Part shown: one piece after another, positions 59,870 to 64,000 of the stretch
How the letters are laid out: each line of letters starts with the position of its first letter
How positions within the stretch are numbered: the first letter of the stretch is position 1
Source of the DNA: Moritella sp. JT01
GTDB taxonomy: Bacteria; Pseudomonadota; Gammaproteobacteria; Enterobacterales; Moritellaceae
Direction: 5' to 3'
Length of the DNA stretch: 64,000 nt
Assembly: GCF_001574435.1 (NCBI RefSeq)
Contig: NZ_LOCN01000007.1
Coordinates: 160,183-224,182 of the forward strand
Notes under the pieces: generated by a model
Seen by the model: the letters and a program-made list of their open reading frames with translations, nothing else
Databases searched by the model: none
What the model was told of the DNA's origin: nothing
Made by a program: the position numbers and the translations under genes

Positions 59870-60805
59870 TTAGAAAGAGTAACGAGCACCCAACATAAAC
59901 TCATTTGCATTTTGACCACCACCCGCTGAAGTATCCGAGCTTAGTGCAACCTTGTAGCCAGTATATAGAGCGACATCACCAATATAACGGCCATATTCAA
60001 ATGCTACGAAGTTAACATGTAGATTGGGTGCATTGTCAGCACTTAAATAGTTATATGAAACACTTACCTTATTTTCACCGAAGTCATAAGATGCAAATGC
60101 ATCAACGGCATCGAAGTCAGCATCATATATAGTGCCTTTTTGTACTAAGCCTGAAAGTAAAAAACTATCTTTAGTATAACGAGCACCAAGCATGTATACA
60201 TCTGATGAGTTTGAGTTACGCCCAGTCGCTTCTGTGGCAGCATAACCAGCGCTAACTTCAACATCTTGGCGTAATTGATAAGCAACCATCACACCGCCGC
60301 CATTTTCATCTCCTTTTAGGTTAGCAGATGCATTGAATTTAAAATCACCTTTGCTCAAACTATAAAGAATTGTTTCTTCTGCTCTATCGTCACTCGCTTC
60401 AATGTTGTCGTTTGTATAACCACTATAAATTTCAGCCATATCGGTAAAATCAGTTAGATATGTAACAGCATTATCTTGAGTACCATATGTGAGAGTTCCG
60501 TAAGCAGTTTCAGCACCAACGTATGCATAGCGCGTATAATTTCTAATGCCATTAGATGAAGTGTGCGGTCCTGAAAATTCAAATTCCAATTTACCAATCG
60601 CCGTGATAGCGTCATTGATTTGGTGTTTACCTTGACCATTTAAACGAACACGTAAATTATCTTCATAAGAACTATCAACAAGCCCTCCCCATCCTTCAAC
60701 ACGCCCACCAAAAGAAAAATCATCGGTGTCTATCGTGTCAGCAATAGCAGACGTAGATACAAGTGTTGCCAATGTGAAAGATAGCGCTTTATTTATGTTG
60801 TTCAT
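59870..60805 (-). CDS. Porin, paralogue 1
   Basis: About 311 residues: signal peptide ending in SAIA, then a 16-strand-type general porin barrel (FSFGGRVEGWGGLVDSSYEDNLRVRLNGQG near the start) ending in FMLGARYSF, the terminal Phe needed for outer-membrane insertion. It is a trimeric diffusion pore for small solutes. An ATG 12 bases upstream (60817) is in frame; the ATG chosen has GGGA before it. It is nearly identical over much of its length to the gene at 61241, with most differences in exposed loops. Confidence 0.9.
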   Translation of the reverse strand: MNNINKALSFTLATLVSTSAIADTIDTDDFSFGGRVEGWGGLVDSSYEDNLRVRLNGQGKHQINDAITAIGKLEFEFSGPHTSSNGIRNYTRYAYVGAETAYGTLTYGTQDNAVTYLTDFTDMAEIYSGYTNDNIEASDDRAEETILYSLSKGDFKFNASANLKGDENGGGVMVAYQLRQDVEVSAGYAATEATGRNSNSSDVYMLGARYTKDSFLLSGLVQKGTIYDADFDAVDAFASYDFGENKVSVSYNYLSADNAPNLHVNFVAFEYGRYIGDVALYTGYKVALSSDTSAGGGQNANEFMLGARYSF

Positions 60806-61010
60806 GAACAATCCCATTATTAGTTAAGTCGATGCTTAAATTGATAGTAAAAGTGATAAATAGTTAAGACGGTAGTGAAGCTGATGGCTAAATGTTTTTT
60901 TAAATAGCGCATCAACCAAGCACAGTATGCCTTTGAAAAACGTGAAGATAATCAATATTCGCAATCGATTCAAGAGTGTTTACTCTTCATGACCATAATT
61001 TACTTTTTTT
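60806..61010 (-). repeat. Duplicated porin leader, copy 1
   Basis: About 200 bases upstream of porin 1 match the sequence upstream of porin 2 (62180-62385) with few changes, so promoter and leader were duplicated with the gene. The remaining bases to 61157 hold no gene. Confidence 0.88.
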
Positions 61011-61157
61011 ACCATTAGTACGTTAACCCATCAAACAAAAATCTAACTTGAATGCAGCATTACGTGCGCACATACGTTTATAAATTAAGAAGCTACAACG
61101 AAAATTAGCAATCTCTAGTGTAGACAATCCGATTAGGCATTAGAGCTCTTTAGTAAA

Positions 61158-61204
61158 AACAAAAAAGGCACACTTCAACAAAACGTTAAAGTGTGCCTTT
61201 CTAT
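61158..61204 (-). terminator. Terminator of porin 2
   Basis: AAAGGCACACTT pairs exactly with AAGTGTGCCTTT, followed on the minus strand by six T residues. Confidence 0.92.
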
Positions 61205-61240
61205 TTTTAATGTTTTTACTTACTGAATTATAAGTCCGTA

Positions 61241-62179
61241 TTAGAAAGAGTAACGAGCACCCAACATAAATTCATCAGCATTCGTGCCAGTTGAAGCTGA
61301 AGTGTCCTTGCTTAATGCAACTTTGTAGCCAGTATATAGCGCTAAATCACCAATATAACGACCATACTCAAATGCGATAAAGTTAACATCTAATAAATGG
61401 CGTTTATCGTCAGCACTTAAATAGTTATATGAAACACTTACCTTGTTTTGACCAAATTCATAAGATGCAAATGCATCAACGGCATCGAAGTCAGCATCAT
61501 ATATAGTACCTTGTTGTACTAAGCCTGAAAGTAAAAAACTATCTTTAGTATAACGAGCACCAAGCATGTATACATCTGATGAGGATTTGTTATACCACAT
61601 CGTTTCTGTTTTCGCATAGCCTGCGCTAACTTCAATGTCCTTGCGTAACTGATAAGCAAGCATCACGCCGCCGCCACTTACATTTCCTTTTAGGTTAGCA
61701 GATGCATTAAATTTAAAATCACCTTTGGTCAGGCTATAAAGAATTGTATCTTCAGCCCTATCGTCACTTGCTACAATGCCAGTGTTTGTATAACCACTAA
61801 AAATTTCAGCCATATCGGTAAAATCAGTTAGATATGTAACAGCATTATCTTGAGTACCATATGTTAGTGTTCCGTAAGCAGTCTCACCGCCAACGTATGC
61901 ATAACGTGTATAATCGCTAATTTTATCAGATGAAGACTGCATTCCTGTAGCCTCAAATTCCAATTTACCAACCGCCGTGATAGCGTCATTGATTTGGTGT
62001 TTACCTTGACCATTTAAACGAACACGTAAATTATCTTCATAAGAACTATCAACAAGCCCTCCCCACCCTTCAACACGCCCACCAAAAGAAAAATCATCGG
62101 TGTCTATCGTGTCAGCAAGAGCTGACGTAGATACAAGTGTTGCCAATGTGAAAGATAGCGCTTTATTTATGTTGTTCAT
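61241..62179 (-). CDS. Porin, paralogue 2
   Basis: About 312 residues, the sister of porin 1; the signal peptide differs by one residue (SALA) and the barrel strands are mostly identical, e.g. YTRYAYVG, AYGTLTYGTQDNAVTYLTDFTDM and the end FMLGARYSF. The differences cluster in what should be surface loops (KISD, WYNKSSSD, DKRHLLDVN). Divergence of loops after duplication suggests selection by phage or solutes. It has its own terminator and leader. Confidence 0.9.
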   Translation of the reverse strand: MNNINKALSFTLATLVSTSALADTIDTDDFSFGGRVEGWGGLVDSSYEDNLRVRLNGQGKHQINDAITAVGKLEFEATGMQSSSDKISDYTRYAYVGGETAYGTLTYGTQDNAVTYLTDFTDMAEIFSGYTNTGIVASDDRAEDTILYSLTKGDFKFNASANLKGNVSGGGVMLAYQLRKDIEVSAGYAKTETMWYNKSSSDVYMLGARYTKDSFLLSGLVQQGTIYDADFDAVDAFASYEFGQNKVSVSYNYLSADDKRHLLDVNFIAFEYGRYIGDLALYTGYKVALSKDTSASTGTNADEFMLGARYSF

Positions 62180-62385
62180 GAACAATCCCATTATTAGTTA
62201 AGTCGATGCTTAAATTGATAGTAAAAGTGATAAATAGTTAAGACGGTAGTGAATCTGATGGCTAAATATTTTTTAAATAGCGCATCAAGCAAGCACAGTA
62301 TGCCTTTGAAAAACGTGAAGATAATCAATATTACAAATCGACTCAAGAGTATTTACTCTTCATGACCATAATTTACCTTGTTTAC
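62180..62385 (-). repeat. Duplicated porin leader, copy 2
   Basis: Counterpart of 60806-61010; both contain an AAGAGT/ACTCTT hairpin. From about 62386 to 62491 no gene or similarity is found. Confidence 0.88.
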
Positions 62386-62491
62386 CATTCGTTCATTAAC
62401 CCATCAATCAAAACCGAACCAGTCATCACGCGATGATTAAATACGTATCATCACATTTACAGGTATTAACTAGATAATCATTAAGGATTGA

Positions 62492-63460
62492 GATGAAAAA
62501 GCGATTGATAATCAAGACTATATTGCGGGTGTTCGTAATTTTTATGCTGACAGTAACGGTAAAATGATTGGCATGCCTTTCAACAGTTCGACACCTGTAC
62601 TTTATTACAATAAAGATATTCTAAATAAGGTCGGTGTTAACGTACCTCAAACCTATGAAGAAATGGAACAAGTCGCTAAGAAACTAAAAACACAAGGTTA
62701 CGCCACTTTCTCATAATCGCTGACACCTTGGATCATGTTCGAAAATTTCAAGTCTCGTCATAACTTACCTGTCGCGAATAAAAATAATGGCTTTGATGCA
62801 CCTGCAAGCAAAATTATGATCAATACGCCTGATATGCAGATGCACTTTAACAAATTAAAAGAATGGTCTGACAACGGCTATTACAAATATTACGGCTCAG
62901 ATTGGGATACAAACCAAATACCGTTTGAAAGGCAGCAAGTAGCCATGTGGATGGGGTCATCAGGCTCATTTGGTGGTTTACGAAATCGCGTTGACTTTGA
63001 CTTAGGCACAACCTACCTACCGTACTGGAAATCAATTAATAAAGATGCGGGTCGTACTTTTATTGGTGGTGCGGCTTTATTCGCTATTGATGGTAAACCG
63101 AAGAAAGAACAGCAAGCTGCAGCCGCATTCTTTAGCTTCTTAACAAGTCCTGAAACACAAATGTTTTGGCATAAGTCAACGGGTTACGTAACCGTAACAA
63201 AAGCGGCTTATGCGCTAACCAAAAAATCAGGTTACTACCAAGAACAACCAGATGCAGAAGTGGGCATTAAACAACTTAGTCTACCCGGTGGTAAATGGAC
63301 ACTAGGGTACCGTTTAGGTTTCTACTCACAAATCCAAGAAGTCATGCATCGTGAGTTTGATAACGTATTTGCTAACCGAACTTCGGTAGAAAAAGCGCTT
63401 AACAATATCGATAAAGAAAGCCAGGTTATCCTAAATCGTTTCGCTCGAACTGTGCGATAG
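62492..63460 (+). pseudogene. ugpB: ugpB remnant: glycerol-3-phosphate binding protein, no N-terminus, internal stop
   Basis: The in-frame sequence begins after a TGA at 62489 with DEKAIDNQDYIAGVRNFYAD and MPFNSSTPVLYYNKDIL, which matches the middle of UgpB. A TAA at 62714 interrupts it where the family has coding sequence; beyond it the frame continues with ENFKSRHNLPVANKNNGFD to the normal end. About the first 110 residues, signal peptide included, are missing. The gene cannot make a working binding protein. A 241-residue open frame inside it starts at 62735. Confidence 0.85.
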
Positions 63461-63533
63461 CCTATTACTGACTGTGGTACACATCGTGTGTGCCACAGTT
63501 AACCTATTCCTTTTAATTCATTAGGTTTTTATT

Positions 63534-63878
63534 GTGGAACAACGCCAACAATTTACCCACTCGGCATTGCCTTATATTCTTTTAGTACCACAAATTGCAA
63601 TTATCGCTGTGTTTTTTTTCTATCCAGCCGCTGAAGCCGTTTATCTATCATTTATGTTAGAAGATCCTTGGGGTCTATCATCTACATTTGTCGGATTAGA
63701 AAACTACAGCATTATTTTTAATTCAGCTGAATATTTAAGATCTGTCTTTTTCACCCTTGGCTTTGCCGTAGTGGTCTCCTTTTTATCTTTGGCTATTGCC
63801 TTACTGCTCGCGGTTAAAGCCAACAATATCCTACATGGTAAAAGTGCTTTTGAAGCTCACCCAGCTAAAGCAAGGTGA
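63534..63878 (+). pseudogene. ugpA: ugpA, truncated permease gene
   Basis: Starts with a GTG; reads HSALPYILLVPQIAIIAVFFFYPAAEAVYLSF and FVGLENYSIIF, as the first third of UgpA. After LLAVKANNILHGKS the family match ends and the frame stops shortly at TGA (EAHPAKAR). The inner membrane permease loop and the other helices are absent, so the gene is truncated at about 63850. It follows the ugpB relic, so the glycerol-3-phosphate importer is lost here. Confidence 0.85.
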
Positions 63879-64000
63879 TTCTTGTCGTCAACAGTTTAAG
63901 CATTGTGATATAAATCACTTTAGGCTTCTAAAACCTCTTACAAGCATTTAACGTGTCGGTACTACCTACCGCCACAAATGACTTAGGCGGCTAGCCTTAA
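63850..64000. other. Unexplained sequence beyond the ugpA break
   Basis: After the break the sequence bears no relation to ugpA. A small inverted repeat (ACCGCC/GGCGG near 63969-63990) lies near the end. It may be the edge of an inserted or rearranged segment; the window stops before this can be judged. Confidence 0.35.

Overview
The window reads as a chromosomal segment of a low-GC, cold-adapted marine gammaproteobacterium, most like Moritella or a close relative (Moritellaceae/Alteromonadales). This placement is inference from gene content: cold-shock genes, a VolA/Pla-1-type lipase, YdbH/YnbE/YdbL, YajD, a NnrS/Feo block, DUF1538/P-II genes, marine-type porins and an IcmF-linked branched-chain amino acid operon. 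No rRNA, tRNA or CRISPR array was seen. Several genes are broken and several stretches are duplicated, so the right end in particular looks like a decaying or rearranging region.

Layout. 1-2.0 kb: start of a HAD phosphatase, a membrane-anchored cold-shock-domain protein, peptide deformylase and a CspA-family protein, all on the minus strand. 2.3-5.4 kb: a large ABC-exporter-like protein with a degenerate ATPase and a C-terminal cyclic-nucleotide-binding domain. 5.6-9.4 kb (minus): PP-loop ATPase, Cys-rich CWC protein and cytoplasmic cobalamin-binding-like protein, then a chromate transporter and a small P-loop kinase. 10-14.5 kb: VolA-like lipase, an unknown anchored protein and an RpoS-like sigma factor. 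14.6-21.2 kb (minus): ArsR regulator, NnrS, FeoCBA with FNR-like and Fur-like sites, and an ABC exporter. 21.5-27.5 kb (plus): TyrP-type permease under two TyrR-like boxes, then two paralogous lipoproteins separated by a 5'-nucleotidase, with dispersed repeats.

27.5-40.9 kb: the YdbL/YnbE/YdbH envelope lipid-transport set, small Zn-ribbon, YgjP-like and YajD proteins, a POTRA-less Omp85 barrel, DUF547, a calcium-repeat lipoprotein, a pilin-like protein, HD-GYP, PhoD and a eukaryotic-type HisA homologue. 41.1-41.4 kb holds a very short gene (27 codons) with a palindromic, structured leader. 41.5-49.4 kb is a tightly coupled five-gene operon: amino acid dehydrogenase, branched-chain 2-oxoacid dehydrogenase E1-alpha, E1-beta and E2, and the fused mutase IcmF. 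Together these would take valine/leucine/isoleucine to acyl-CoAs and isomerise isobutyryl-CoA and butyryl-CoA.

49.4-53.2 kb: three short candidate genes, a secreted unknown protein, RarD and a sodium-dependent transporter. 53.3-55.7 kb: two DUF1538 membrane proteins, a P-II-like protein and a CBS protein in one coupled operon; I regard this as the best candidate for an under-described system (a P-II-gated transporter). 55.8-58.6 kb: an adenylating enzyme fused to a carrier domain next to a membrane acyltransferase. 58.7-64 kb: a LysE-family pseudogene, a small lipoprotein, two recently duplicated porins with duplicated leaders, and remnants of ugpB and ugpA, the latter cut off near the window end.
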